Positions 27,891 to 37,067 of a stretch of DNA of 64,000 bases are shown one piece after another. The position numbers were made by a program, and so were the translations under genes. The number at the start of each line of letters is the position of its first letter. Position 1 is the first letter of the stretch. The stretch covers positions 2,137,061 through 2,201,060 of the forward strand of contig NZ_JAGHKO010000001.1 of the NCBI RefSeq assembly GCF_017742245.1, in the 5' to 3' direction. Source of the stretch: Niastella soli. Lineage in GTDB: Bacteria; Bacteroidota; Bacteroidia; Chitinophagales; Chitinophagaceae. Under the pieces are notes generated by a model. It was given only the letters and a program-made list of their open reading frames with translations. It was not told where the DNA came from and ran no database searches.

Positions 27891-28919
27891 TTAGAAACGC
27901 GGACAGGGGATTCCTTTATAACCCGGCGGACGTTTAATAAAGATGAGTGAGATCTCAATACCGCCGCGGCTTTGCGAAGCCGTTTTCAGGCTCGAGATGT
28001 TAACGTCATACGAGGCGCCCAGCCTGAACCCGCCAAACTCCAGTCCCAGATAGGGGATCAGGGCATCGTTCACGTTATTGAAGCGCGTCCATACACCAGC
28101 ATAAAAACTGGTGGGGCTTTCTTCATCGTCGTTCATGTTGAACCCAACTGCACCACCGGCTACCACGTTGGTAGCACCAGCCTGCCGGCTGAACAGCGAA
28201 CTAAAATAAAGGTTGCGGGTATTGTTGGCAAGAGGAATAGAACCACCAGCATTCACCGTTAACCGGGGGTTGAGGGTGTAAAACACATCGCCGGTGAACG
28301 ATTCCTTTGGTTTGTTAAGATGGTAACCAGATACACCTAAGTAATAATTGTTATAACCATCAGTAGAACCATTGAACAGGGCGCCTACCGACAGATCGAA
28401 ATAACTCAGGTTAATTTGACGATCATTGACCGTTTCACCACTTGGGTTGGTCCAGCCGCCAAACTGGTCCAGTTCATCCTCAAAATTCAGTTTGGTCCCA
28501 TCGAGCCGTTTAGTATTGTAAGTACCCTGAAAGCCTATACCAATTGTATTCAGTCCATCTTCATCGATACCCTTATGGTACGAAGTAGAAACAGAAAGCA
28601 AATTAGTGGATAGGATACCGTTAGCTGTTTTATCTGTCATTGCCAGTACCCCAACTCCCCAGGTATCCAATTCCGAGATCTTGCTGCGCAAAATGGGGGC
28701 ATCGAAGGAAACAGTAGATGTAACAAACGCCTTACTGATTGCCGGCCATTGGTCCCGGTAATTACCTGCTATGCGAAAATCACCATTGAATTTACCGGTT
28801 AAAGCAGGGTTTAATGTAAGGGGTGAAACAAAAAACTGCGAAAAATTGGGGTCTTGTGCTGAGGCCGTCTTCAGCAGGGTGCAAAACAGTATCGCAATAT
28901 AAAATTTCCTCATCCGCAT
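27891..28919 (-). CDS. PorP/SprF family type IX secretion membrane protein
   Basis: 342 residues starting MRMRKFYIAILF, signal peptide ending TASAQ. DPNFSQFFVSPLTLNPALTGKFNGDFRIAGNYRDQWPAI is the hallmark of PorP/SprF, outer membrane barrels that help display large adhesins such as SprB. Such genes usually follow a giant gliding-motor cargo gene; here no adhesin is nearby, so the partner is remote or absent. The extra 14 codons upstream of 28919 look non-coding. C-terminus KGIPCPRF is typical of the family. Confidence 0.9.
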   Translation of the reverse strand: MRMRKFYIAILFCTLLKTASAQDPNFSQFFVSPLTLNPALTGKFNGDFRIAGNYRDQWPAISKAFVTSTVSFDAPILRSKISELDTWGVGVLAMTDKTANGILSTNLLSVSTSYHKGIDEDGLNTIGIGFQGTYNTKRLDGTKLNFEDELDQFGGWTNPSGETVNDRQINLSYFDLSVGALFNGSTDGYNNYYLGVSGYHLNKPKESFTGDVFYTLNPRLTVNAGGSIPLANNTRNLYFSSLFSRQAGATNVVAGGAVGFNMNDDEESPTSFYAGVWTRFNNVNDALIPYLGLEFGGFRLGASYDVNISSLKTASQSRGGIEISLIFIKRPPGYKGIPCPRF

Positions 28920-29110
28920 AGGTTTCGTGTCTAATAACAAAATACGAAAAAAGAACGACATGTCTAAATTTTACCGTACAATCAGGTATTAAATTTTCGC
29001 ACAGGAATACCTGCACAAAAATCGAAATTTCTAATGTATACTGTATTTTTGGAGAAAGGGTTGGTACAAGAAAAGATAGCCGTTTTACACTGGTGTTACG
29101 GATCGTATTT

Positions 29111-29761
29111 TTACATCTGCACCTTTGTGCCAAATGCCAGATCGCCTGCATCTCCAAGTCCCGGAACAATGTATCCTTTAGCGGTCAGTTCCTCATCAAT
29201 TGCTGCGCACCAGATCTTCACATTCGGTTCACTGCGTTGCACATATTCAATGCCTACTGTACAGGCAATAGCGGCCACCACGTGTATTTCGCGTGGGTGT
29301 CCTTCTTCCCGTAAATATTGAATAGTTTTTACCAGGGAAGAACCCGTGGCCAACATGGGATCTGAAATGATCACCACGCGGTTTTCAAGCTCAGGACAGG
29401 AAATATAATCCAGGCTGATCTCGAAACTGCCATCCAGATTGTGTTTGCGGTAGGCGGAAATAAACGCGTTATCAGCCTTGTCGAAATAATTCAGCAAACC
29501 CTGGTGCAGGGGTAACCCGGCCCGTAAAATGGTCGCGAGTACTGGTTGTTCTTTCAGCACCTTGGTGGGCGCAATACCCAGTGGCGTTTGTACTTCCTTT
29601 TCTTCATATGCCAGGTGGCGGCTTATTTCATAAGCGGCTATTTCACCAATACGTTCCAGATTACGCCGGAACCGCATGCGATCCGTCTGGATTTGAACAT
29701 CCCGGATCTCGCTGATCCAGTCGCAAACCAGGGAACATTCATTGCTGAGGTTAATAACCAT
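29111..29761 (-). CDS. upp: Uracil phosphoribosyltransferase
   Basis: 216 residues, whole family length. The PRPP loop VVIISDPMLATGSSLV and the uracil-binding C-terminal YIVPGLGDAGDLAFGT are intact; TPLGIAPTKVLKEQPVLATILRAGLPLHQGLL is also typical. The enzyme salvages uracil to UMP. It diverges from anmK. Confidence 0.95.
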   Translation of the reverse strand: MVINLSNECSLVCDWISEIRDVQIQTDRMRFRRNLERIGEIAAYEISRHLAYEEKEVQTPLGIAPTKVLKEQPVLATILRAGLPLHQGLLNYFDKADNAFISAYRKHNLDGSFEISLDYISCPELENRVVIISDPMLATGSSLVKTIQYLREEGHPREIHVVAAIACTVGIEYVQRSEPNVKIWCAAIDEELTAKGYIVPGLGDAGDLAFGTKVQM

Positions 29762-29859
29762 TTAGAAGAGTTTTGGATTTTGAGTGACGATATATGAAAT
29801 TTGACGGGCAAATCTATTCTAAAATATTCTTTTTTAATACCAGAAATCTACCAAACGCT

Positions 29860-30963
29860 ATGATATATCGGGCAATTGGCTTAATGAGTGGAAGTTCACT
29901 CGACGGACTGGACATCGCTTTTATTGAATTCCACGAAAGTAAGGGAGTGTGGGAGTATGAAATAAAAGCGGCTGATTGCTATCCTTACGGGGAAGAATGG
30001 GTTCAGAAGCTGCGGGGAGCCATTCAGCTTAACGCATTGGATTATCAGTTGTTGCATACCGAATACGGGCATTATATCGGGGAGCAGGTAAATGCGTTCA
30101 TCGAGCGTCATAACCTGCAGTACCAGGTACAACTGATCGCCTCTCACGGTCATACTACCTTTCATGCGCCTGCCAAAAAAATGACCGGTCAGCTGGGGGA
30201 TGGCGCGGCCATAGCCGCCGTTACCGGTATTAACGTGGTGAGTGACCTTCGCGCCATGGATATTGCCTTAGGCGGACAGGGTGCACCTATAGTGCCGATA
30301 GGGGAAAAATTGCTCCTGGGCAATTACACGTTTTTCCTGAACCTGGGCGGAATTGCCAATATTTCCTACAACCATCCCGATCAATACCTTGCTTTTGATG
30401 TTTGTCCGGCCAACCGGGTGCTGAATATGCTGGCGCACGATGAAGGAAAAACCTATGATGATGGCGGTCAGCTGGCTGCCTCGGGAAACTTGCATCCCAA
30501 CCTGCTGAAATTACTGAATGAACTGGATTATTACCGCTTGCCCTATCCCAAATCACTGGCCAATGATTTTGGCACTGATGTGGTTTACCCATTGTTGAAA
30601 AGCAGTGGTATTCCCACGGCTGATGCATTGCGTACCATGGTGGAACATATTGCGGAACAAACAGCGGCAACCATTCAAACACTGTTGAGCAACCACAAAC
30701 TGGAAACCACCAGCTACCAACTCCTGGCTACAGGTGGGGGTGCTCATAATACTTTCCTGCTCGAACGTTTGCAAACGGCATTACAACCCCTGGGTGTGGA
30801 AATAGTGACTACAGATAAGAATTTGATCGATTTTAAAGAGGCGCTCATTATGGCCCTGATAGGCGTGCTGCGCTGGCGCGAAGAGAACAATGTGCTGGCC
30901 TCAGTTACCGGTGCATCCCGCAGTAGCATCGGCGGAGCTGTTTGGATTGGCCAGGAAGCGTAA
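29860..30963 (+). CDS. anmK: Anhydro-N-acetylmuramic acid kinase
   Basis: 367 residues from ATG at 29860 (MIYRAIGLMSGSSLDGLDIA). The ATP/phosphate motifs of the AnmK/ASKHA fold are seen: GLMSGSSLDGLD, DLGG-type GQLGDGAAIAAVTGINVVSDLR, NLGGIANIS, and LLATGGGAHNTFLLERL. It phosphorylates and opens 1,6-anhydroMurNAc from recycled peptidoglycan. The 22 upstream codons were excluded because homologues start at the MIYRAIGL position. Repeat words begin 8 bases after its stop. Confidence 0.95.
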   Translation: MIYRAIGLMSGSSLDGLDIAFIEFHESKGVWEYEIKAADCYPYGEEWVQKLRGAIQLNALDYQLLHTEYGHYIGEQVNAFIERHNLQYQVQLIASHGHTTFHAPAKKMTGQLGDGAAIAAVTGINVVSDLRAMDIALGGQGAPIVPIGEKLLLGNYTFFLNLGGIANISYNHPDQYLAFDVCPANRVLNMLAHDEGKTYDDGGQLAASGNLHPNLLKLLNELDYYRLPYPKSLANDFGTDVVYPLLKSSGIPTADALRTMVEHIAEQTAATIQTLLSNHKLETTSYQLLATGGGAHNTFLLERLQTALQPLGVEIVTTDKNLIDFKEALIMALIGVLRWREENNVLASVTGASRSSIGGAVWIGQEA

Positions 30964-31430
30964 GTCGTGAATCGGCAGTCGGCAATCGGCAATGAGTTCG
31001 CGAATTTTGAGCCTCACTTAATCGTCAAACGTCAAACGTCAAATAAGACCAGGCATCTCACTGCGTTCGATGTACAGTCCCTTCGCTCCGCTCAGGGCTG
31101 GTAATCGGCAATCGTGAATCGGCAATGAGTTCGCGAGTTCCGGATCTCCGGATCGAACGCAGTGAGAGGCGCTGGATACATTCGGCGGACCTGAGCGCAG
31201 CGAAGGACCGTCTGCCGTCTGCCGTCTGCCGTCTGCCGTCTGCCGTCTGCCGTCTGCCGTCTGCCGTCTGCCGTCTGCCGTCTGCCGTCTGCCGTCTGCC
31301 GTCTGCCGTCTGCCGTCTGCCGTCTGCCGAAGTGAGGCCCGAATACCGTGAACTTTTTCATGTTTCACGTTTGACGTTTGACGTTTCACGATATGTACCC
31401 TGAAAACTGTAACTTGTAACAGTATAAAGA
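30964..31430. repeat. Repeat mosaic between anmK and an M28 peptidase gene
   Basis: Contains TCGGCAA heptamers just after anmK, CGTCAAA x3 (31023-31043), inverted TCTCACTGCGTTCGA (31056-31070), CTTCGCTCCGCTCAG (31081-31095), TCGAACGCAGTGAGA (31153-31167), CTGAGCGCAGCGAAGG (31191-31206), a long TCTGCCG array (31211-31329) and GTTTSAC x4 (31362-31389). Open frames here are translations of the repeat. No gene. Confidence 0.9.
31211..31329. repeat. Heptamer array TCTGCCG x17
   Basis: 119 bases, exactly 17 perfect copies of TCTGCCG, with no sequence variation. This is the longest heptamer array in the window. The perfect identity indicates recent expansion and a likely copy-number polymorphism. 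Confidence 0.97.
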
Positions 31431-31438
31431 ACCTTATC

Positions 31439-33157
31439 ATGAAACAGCTTCTTATTATATCCTTACATCTTCTGTTACTGACGGCGGCAACGGCTCAAAC
31501 GGCTTCCCGCGAAAAAAAATACTTTAAACTATTACAGCAAACCTTCAACGAGCAACAGGCATACAAAACCGTATGGTTTGTTGAACAACGCTGGCGCCTG
31601 GCCGGCAACAGCGGTTTCAATGAAAGCATTTACGAGGTAGAAAAAATACTGCAACAAGCCGGTTATACAAAAGAGACCAGTGGGGAAGCAACGGCAACGC
31701 TTACCTACCGCATTGAAAAGCGCCCCATGAAACACGTAACCTGGGAGCCCGTTGATGCCAGTTTATTTATTGTTGGCGAAAAAGAACCGATCCTGCAGTT
31801 CAGGACTAACCGAAATATGATTGCCATGTATTCGGCATCAACACCGACAGCAGGTGAAACGGCCGAACTGGTGTACATTGGTAAAGGCAGCCCCCAGGAA
31901 CTGGATGGGAAAGACCTGAGAGGAAAAATTGTAATGGCCGACGGCGATATTGGCGGCGTGTACAGCAATGCCCTAAAGAACGGGGCCATCGGGGCGCTGG
32001 CTTATTCCATGCCTTCATATAACCAACCAGCAAAATATACCAACTCCATTCAGTTCGAGGGCATCGGGTATACAGATTCCCTGCACCAGAAGTGGGGGCT
32101 GCTGTTATCCTATGCGGCAAAGGAAAAATTGAAAGCGGCGCTGGCAAAAGGACCCACTTCGGTAAAAGTGGTTGTTAACACAAAGATCTATGCGTCGGAA
32201 GAGTTGACGATAGTGGCCAATGTACGGGGCAGAACAAGACCCGATGAGCGGTTTGTATTCAGTGCCCATGTACAGGAGCCTGGCGCCAATGACAATGCAT
32301 CCGGGGTAGGTACGCTGGCTGAAATGGCGCGTACCACGGCTGTACTGGTGCAGAAAGGAAAAGTAACCCCGCGCCGCACCATTACGTTTATTTGGGGCGA
32401 TGAAATTGTTTCAACCCGTCGTTATATCCAGGATGATTCAATAAGGGCCAGGGGCATTAAATGGGGATTGAGCCTCGATATGGTTGGAGAAGACATTCAA
32501 AAGACCGGTGGCACCTTCCTGATCGAAAAAATGCCCGACCCATCGGCTATATGGACACGTGGGAACGAAAAACATACGGAGTGGGGTGGTGGCCAGTTAA
32601 CTGAATCAGCTATGTTCCCACATTACTTCAACGACCTGCTGCTGAACCGGTGTCTGAATGAAGCAGCCAATACAGGCTGGGTGGTACGCACCAACCCATT
32701 TGAAGGTGGCAGCGATCATACTCCTTTTCTGAATGCCCGGATCCCCGGGTTGCTGATGTGGCATTTTACCGATGCTTTTTATCATACCGATGCCGACAGG
32801 CTCGATATGGTGTCACCTGCAGAAATGAAACATGTAGGCAAAAGTGCATTGGCCACTGCTTTTCTGCTCACTACAGCCAATGATAAAACAGCCGCGGCGC
32901 TTATCAGTGAAATTACCCGTAATGGGTTGCAACGGTTACAAACCGAATATGAATTAAGCAAGAAAGCCATTCAGACCGGTAATGAAAAAGAAAAGGAACA
33001 GCATATCCTGGAAGTGTGGAGCGACTGGTATGTAAAAGCGTTGGCTACTGCGATTGACATAACGGCTGAGGATACTGGCACATCAGTTAAACAGGCCATC
33101 GAAAAGGGGCAACAACAGATTAAGCAGCAAACGGCTTTTTATATTGAGCGGTTGTGA
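31439..33157 (+). CDS. Secreted M28-like peptidase with PA domain
   Basis: 572 residues; signal peptide MKQLLIISLHLLLLTAATAQ. A PA insertion (about 130-260, LRGKIVMADGDIGGVYSNALKNGAIGAL) precedes the peptidase site: SAHVQEPGANDNASGVGT, IWGDEIVSTRR, SLDMVGEDI, and HTDADRLDM. The metal-binding His/Asp/Asp/His are present, but the usual HxD reads HVQ and the usual Glu-Glu reads Asp-Glu, so activity may be altered. The 100 residues at the C-terminus are helical. An exported zinc aminopeptidase-like enzyme is the best guess. Confidence 0.84.
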   Translation: MKQLLIISLHLLLLTAATAQTASREKKYFKLLQQTFNEQQAYKTVWFVEQRWRLAGNSGFNESIYEVEKILQQAGYTKETSGEATATLTYRIEKRPMKHVTWEPVDASLFIVGEKEPILQFRTNRNMIAMYSASTPTAGETAELVYIGKGSPQELDGKDLRGKIVMADGDIGGVYSNALKNGAIGALAYSMPSYNQPAKYTNSIQFEGIGYTDSLHQKWGLLLSYAAKEKLKAALAKGPTSVKVVVNTKIYASEELTIVANVRGRTRPDERFVFSAHVQEPGANDNASGVGTLAEMARTTAVLVQKGKVTPRRTITFIWGDEIVSTRRYIQDDSIRARGIKWGLSLDMVGEDIQKTGGTFLIEKMPDPSAIWTRGNEKHTEWGGGQLTESAMFPHYFNDLLLNRCLNEAANTGWVVRTNPFEGGSDHTPFLNARIPGLLMWHFTDAFYHTDADRLDMVSPAEMKHVGKSALATAFLLTTANDKTAAALISEITRNGLQRLQTEYELSKKAIQTGNEKEKEQHILEVWSDWYVKALATAIDITAEDTGTSVKQAIEKGQQQIKQQTAFYIERL

Positions 33158-33201
33158 TTATGTTTATGACTTAAATTAATGAAATGCCTCTAAATCCTCC
33201 T

Positions 33202-34305
33202 ATGAAAGCAATAGTGGCGCTTTTATTCGTACTACTTCCATGCTGTGTATTGGCTCAAAAAAAACAATCCAGGCATCCGGTCAATGCTATTCAACTGGAT
33301 GCCGGACCTACTTTCGCATGTGCGTTGGTTAACGGACAATTGTGGTATTGGGGACTTACAGGTTTCAGTAATCTTTCCCGCCCTACCAAACTAGTTCCCG
33401 AAAAAAAGATTAAATCTGTTTCCTGCTGCCTTGATGATTTAATAGCGCTGGATGAAAATGGTGTAATATGGGGATGGGGGTATGCAATCTCTCACTTGAA
33501 GCCCATGGATTCGAAAGAAGATTACCAATCTCCAACTCAACTCTTTGATAGCATTCGATGGGCCAGGATCGATTTTGCATATAATTATTTTGCCGGCATT
33601 AAGAAGGATGGTACACTTTGGTTAGCGGGCGAAGACAAATGCCTTTTGGCTAGCGATAATTCCTTAAAACTAATACAGCTGGGGAAGGGACAAACCTGGA
33701 TCGATGTTGGATTAGGGAATGTTCATGGCGGCGCCCTGAATGATAAACAGGTATTATGGACCTGGGGACGTAATTCAACTGGCCAGTTGGGCATTGGTAT
33801 AATGAAAAGGACCGATCGTATTATTGATTGTTATCCTTTGCAACCAGTAGCAACTGGCATTACCTGGAAGATGGTTGACATTGAAAATTCCAATTCTGTT
33901 GCTATTAGTAAAGATGGCTCATTATGGTTTTGGGGCGACAGTGCTTACAGTCTTTGGGAACCGAAGCCTGTACTGGCGCCTACGAAAATCGGTGGCAATG
34001 CAAAATGGATCAGCGCCAGCACCGCCCGGTATCATACCCTGGCAGTGCAGGAAGACGGATCGCTTTGGGCTATGGGGAAAAATGCGCACGGCGAACTGGG
34101 AGATGGTACTACAAACAGTCGAAATAAACTGGTACGCATTGGCAACGGTAATGACTGGGTTCAGGTGAAAGCCGGCTTATACAGCTTCAGTCTGGCGGTG
34201 AAAAAGGATGGCACCATCTGGGCCTGGGGTAATAATGAGTGTGGACAGTTAGGAGATAGCATGACAACGGACAGACACGTTCCGCAACGGGTTTATTTAA
34301 AATAA
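33202..34305 (+). CDS. Secreted RCC1-repeat beta-propeller protein
   Basis: About 367 residues from ATG at 33202 (MKAIVALLFVLLPCCVLAQ, a good signal peptide); ATG at 33184 would add six residues. The mature part is made of RCC1-type repeats of about 50 residues: LVNGQLWYWG, LDENGVIWGWG, IKKDGTLWLAG, QVLWTWGRNSTGQLGIG, SKDGSLWFWGD, QEDGSLWAMGKNAHGELGDGTTN, KKDGTIWAWGNNECGQLGDS. This predicts a seven-bladed propeller used for binding. Role unknown; it follows the M28 gene by 44 bases and may be co-transcribed. The strong hairpin downstream ends the unit. Confidence 0.85.
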   Translation: MKAIVALLFVLLPCCVLAQKKQSRHPVNAIQLDAGPTFACALVNGQLWYWGLTGFSNLSRPTKLVPEKKIKSVSCCLDDLIALDENGVIWGWGYAISHLKPMDSKEDYQSPTQLFDSIRWARIDFAYNYFAGIKKDGTLWLAGEDKCLLASDNSLKLIQLGKGQTWIDVGLGNVHGGALNDKQVLWTWGRNSTGQLGIGIMKRTDRIIDCYPLQPVATGITWKMVDIENSNSVAISKDGSLWFWGDSAYSLWEPKPVLAPTKIGGNAKWISASTARYHTLAVQEDGSLWAMGKNAHGELGDGTTNSRNKLVRIGNGNDWVQVKAGLYSFSLAVKKDGTIWAWGNNECGQLGDSMTTDRHVPQRVYLK

Positions 34306-34320
34306 AAGTCACTTAAATAA

Positions 34321-34348
34321 AAAGCATCCCGGTTTCCCGGGATGCTTT
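34321..34348. terminator. Bidirectional terminator
   Basis: Perfect 12-bp stem AAAGCATCCCGG / CCGGGATGCTTT with TTTC loop, flanked by A and T tracts, between the convergent RCC1 gene and the small secreted protein gene. Confidence 0.88.
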
Positions 34349-34389
34349 CTAAAAACACTTATTAAAAGTTAAATGCTGGACGACTTTGA

Positions 34390-34788
34390 TTACTTCAGTT
34401 TGTTTACAACTGTTTCTTCAACGTAAGTGTGGTTTCTGTTGATGGTGTACACTTCAGTTGAGTTGTATTTTTTTGATCTGATGCTTACATTCAGCGCAGT
34501 ATCACCAAATTCTTCAGTTTTCAACATGAATTTCTTGCTGATGTTAGCGCCTTTGAACTGGTTAGTATACAGTACGTTTCCTGCTTCGTCACGGAAAGTC
34601 ACAGTGATCTCATCTTCTTCTGTATTGGTCAGGTCTAACTGAAATACAGGCTGATTCTCCAGGTTTCCGATGAACTTCAGTTCAGTTATATGTTTGTTTT
34701 TGCCTCCGTCGTTTGCGAGTGCTACAGTTGAAAATCCTAAGGTTAAAGCGATTAATGCGATACCCAAATTCCTCATTGCCTTTTTCAT
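34390..34788 (-). CDS. Small secreted protein of unknown function
   Basis: 132 residues. Signal peptide (LGIALIALTLGFSTVALA) followed by a beta-rich domain of about 105 residues (ELKFIGNLENQPVFQLDLTNTEEDEITVTFRDEAGNVLYTNQFKG). It resembles short Ig-like exported proteins common in Chitinophagaceae, but no named family was recognised. It is alone, with a terminator at its 3' side. Confidence 0.78.
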   Translation of the reverse strand: MKKAMRNLGIALIALTLGFSTVALANDGGKNKHITELKFIGNLENQPVFQLDLTNTEEDEITVTFRDEAGNVLYTNQFKGANISKKFMLKTEEFGDTALNVSIRSKKYNSTEVYTINRNHTYVEETVVNKLK

Positions 34789-35208
34789 AATTGTAAAGTT
34801 TAAATATGTTATTGATTCGTTTACTACGTTGTGATGAAGCTACAATCGCGTAATATGGTATTTACAATCGCGGGAGGCAGACAATGCGTAGACTTGGCGG
34901 AGTTTGCAACGTGTTTTTACCAGAGTTACACCCTTTGGTGTGGTTTGTTGCGTTTCGTAATGCAAACATACAACCGATCGGGTGGCCCTGAAAATCAACA
35001 TAAGGCTGTTCATAGCATGGGTAAGCCCGCTGCTAAAGAGTGAAACCCGCTGTGGTAGCGGGTTTCAATATGCGAAGGCCATGATGCCCAACCGTAATTC
35101 ACGTGATTTTTTCCTTTTTTCTTCCGGGTCCTAATTTTCCGGTTTCGGGCAGCAATGACCCACATACCTGCCTGTAAATGAGCTACATCAATGTTGAATA
35201 TAAATATT
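34789..35208. other. 420-base gap with one hairpin and no gene
   Basis: Holds the promoter side of the small secreted gene and the 3' side of the LytTR operon. The only clear structure is an 11-bp perfect stem at 35041-35067 (TGAAACCCGCT / AGCGGGTTTCA, loop GTGGT), without an adjoining T-tract on either strand. The open frame 34831-35043 has no coding features. Confidence 0.6.
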
Positions 35209-35949
35209 TTAAATGCCCAACACCGTTTTCAGCCTTGTATAGCCTGTTTTACTAACCGGTACCTGGGCGCCGGTTTTTAATTGGGCCAGGTAACTTTCTT
35301 TTTCATAAGGGTCAATGCGGGTAACCAATTGCACATTAACCATAAACGACCGGTGAGTGCGTACAAACTGTTGCGGGTTCAGTACCTTTTCAAAATGCCC
35401 CATGGTTTTATTTTTCAAAAAGGAACCTTCCTTTGTATGGATCTTTACATAATCATCAGCCGCTTCCAGGTAATGCACTTCATCAATAGGAATGATCTTT
35501 ATTTTATTGCCGGTCTTAACCACAATACGCTGGTTTTGCTGTGGGCCTTGCGCAGCTGTTTCCAGCAGGTCGCGGGTATTGTTAGCGGTCACAGCGGAAT
35601 CACGTTCTGTTAACCGTTCTATGGCTTTATCAAAACGTTCCTGGCTAAAGGGTTTTAACAGGTAATCTACTGCATGGCTTTCAAAGGCTTTTATCGCATA
35701 TTCATCAAAGGCGGTGGCAAAGATCACAGCCGGTGGTTGTTCAACCAGTTCAAGCATTTCAAACCCATTGATCTTGGGCATTTGAATATCCAGGAAGATC
35801 ACATCCGGTTGGTGCTGCATAATTGCCTTGATGCCTTCAAAGCCATCGCTGCATTCCTGCATCACCGTAATGGAAGGATGCTGTAACAGGTATTCTTTTA
35901 CAACCATACGGGCCAGCGGTTCATCATCTACAATAATGGCTTTTTTCAT
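35209..35949 (-). CDS. LytTR-type response regulator
   Basis: 246 residues. Receiver domain 1-120 with acidic pocket VDDE, phospho-acceptor D54 in VIFLDIQMP, ATAFDEYAIKAF and the lysine in LLKPF. The C-terminal LytTR DNA-binding domain (about 145-246) includes IIPIDEVHYLEAADDYVKIHT and FVRTHRSFMVN. It is last in a four-gene minus-strand operon, 50 bases after the kinase gene, and is the evident partner of that kinase. Confidence 0.94.
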   Translation of the reverse strand: MKKAIIVDDEPLARMVVKEYLLQHPSITVMQECSDGFEGIKAIMQHQPDVIFLDIQMPKINGFEMLELVEQPPAVIFATAFDEYAIKAFESHAVDYLLKPFSQERFDKAIERLTERDSAVTANNTRDLLETAAQGPQQNQRIVVKTGNKIKIIPIDEVHYLEAADDYVKIHTKEGSFLKNKTMGHFEKVLNPQQFVRTHRSFMVNVQLVTRIDPYEKESYLAQLKTGAQVPVSKTGYTRLKTVLGI

Positions 35950-35999
35950 GTGTAGGTCTATTCTGTTTTTCTAATAATTATTACAAAGTTCGTGATCAG

Positions 36000-37037
36000 C
36001 TACGATGGCTGTGGAATTTTTATAACAGTGGTAAACTGGTTATTCTTATGCCGGGTGCTCAGCAGATCGTTCCGGGCAAATAATAAATATAACCGGCGTT
36101 GCACAGAGCTTAATCCAAAACCTGTTCCCTGTTTGGGTGATGACGTTTCAGGGTCAAAGGGGTTATCTATGGTAACTACCAGGTAATTATTTTCCTGGGT
36201 AGCTGCTATACTTATGGTTACCGTTTCAGTAGTATCGTATAACCCGAACTTGATGGCATTTTCAACCAGGGGTTGTAATACCATGCTGGGCAATTGCAGT
36301 TTGTCGCAGGTTTCGCTGTGAACGGTAGTGTTCAACCGGTGACCAAAACGTACTTTTTCAATATCCAGGTACAATTGCAAATGTTGTAGTTCATCTTCAA
36401 GGCTTATCCACTGGTTATCTTCTTTCTTCAGGGTGCCCCGCAAAAAGTCTGACAACTGTTGTATCATTTTACGCGCCTGGGCCGGTTGTATGGTTATCAG
36501 GGCGCTGATTGAATTCAGGCTGTTGAATAAAAAATGAGGTTGTAACTGTTGACGCAGTTTATACAACTCCGCCTCACGGGCCAGTTTCTCCGCATCTGTT
36601 TTGCGATGCTCACTGTCTTTTTGTTCTTCCAGGGTGTAGAACAACTCACTGATCAGGGCCATGCATAAAGTAATAAGCAGGGCAATGTCAAAACGTATAG
36701 GCATAAACCTGTCAAGGAATTCCAGGTATGCTTTTTCATCGGGATAAATGTTCCCCATCACATATTTAACCATCACACTCCATAACCACGCTTTAAAGGC
36801 ACAAACGATGATGAAATAAATATACTTTCCCTTCTTTGGCCGGTAATACCGGAGGTTATTTATGATAAGGATCGTGGCTGCCGATAATAATAAATTGCTC
36901 ACCAGACTGTCCATAGCAGCTATGCGCCAGGATAATCCCCAATCCTGCAAAATCTTAGCCTGCATCAGCGACCAGGTAACCCAGGCAGCAGCAAAGATGA
37001 TCTTGTTCTTAAATGTACCAAGTGGTGATAGAGCCAC
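36000..37037 (-). CDS. LytS-family sensor histidine kinase
   Basis: 345 residues beginning at GTG (MALSPLGTFKNK). Four membrane helices occupy roughly 12-135. The cytoplasmic part has the His_kinase (PF06580-type) motif LRQQLQPHFLFNSLNSISALI with H168 as the phospho-acceptor, and the ATPase domain motifs MVLQPLVENAIKFG and GTGFGLSSVQRRL. There is no extracellular sensing domain, which suggests that it senses the membrane or an accessory protein. The LiaF-like protein in the same operon is a candidate accessory. Confidence 0.92.
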   Translation of the reverse strand: MALSPLGTFKNKIIFAAAWVTWSLMQAKILQDWGLSWRIAAMDSLVSNLLLSAATILIINNLRYYRPKKGKYIYFIIVCAFKAWLWSVMVKYVMGNIYPDEKAYLEFLDRFMPIRFDIALLITLCMALISELFYTLEEQKDSEHRKTDAEKLAREAELYKLRQQLQPHFLFNSLNSISALITIQPAQARKMIQQLSDFLRGTLKKEDNQWISLEDELQHLQLYLDIEKVRFGHRLNTTVHSETCDKLQLPSMVLQPLVENAIKFGLYDTTETVTISIAATQENNYLVVTIDNPFDPETSSPKQGTGFGLSSVQRRLYLLFARNDLLSTRHKNNQFTTVIKIPQPS

Positions 37038-37067
37038 GTAGATTAAAGTTGGTTTGTTGTTAAGATA

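Noticed and set aside
28792-29169. 125-codon minus-strand frame around the PorP start
   Set aside because: Out of frame with and overlapping the PorP/SprF and upp genes; no domain.
31039-31440. Open frames giving RRQTADG-type protein repeats
   Set aside because: They are translations of the TCTGCCG heptamer (three units = 7 codons) on both strands, with no start signal or domain.
34831-35043. 70-codon frame in the 420-base gap
   Set aside because: No signal peptide, domain or upstream element; Cys- and Ser-rich random-looking sequence.
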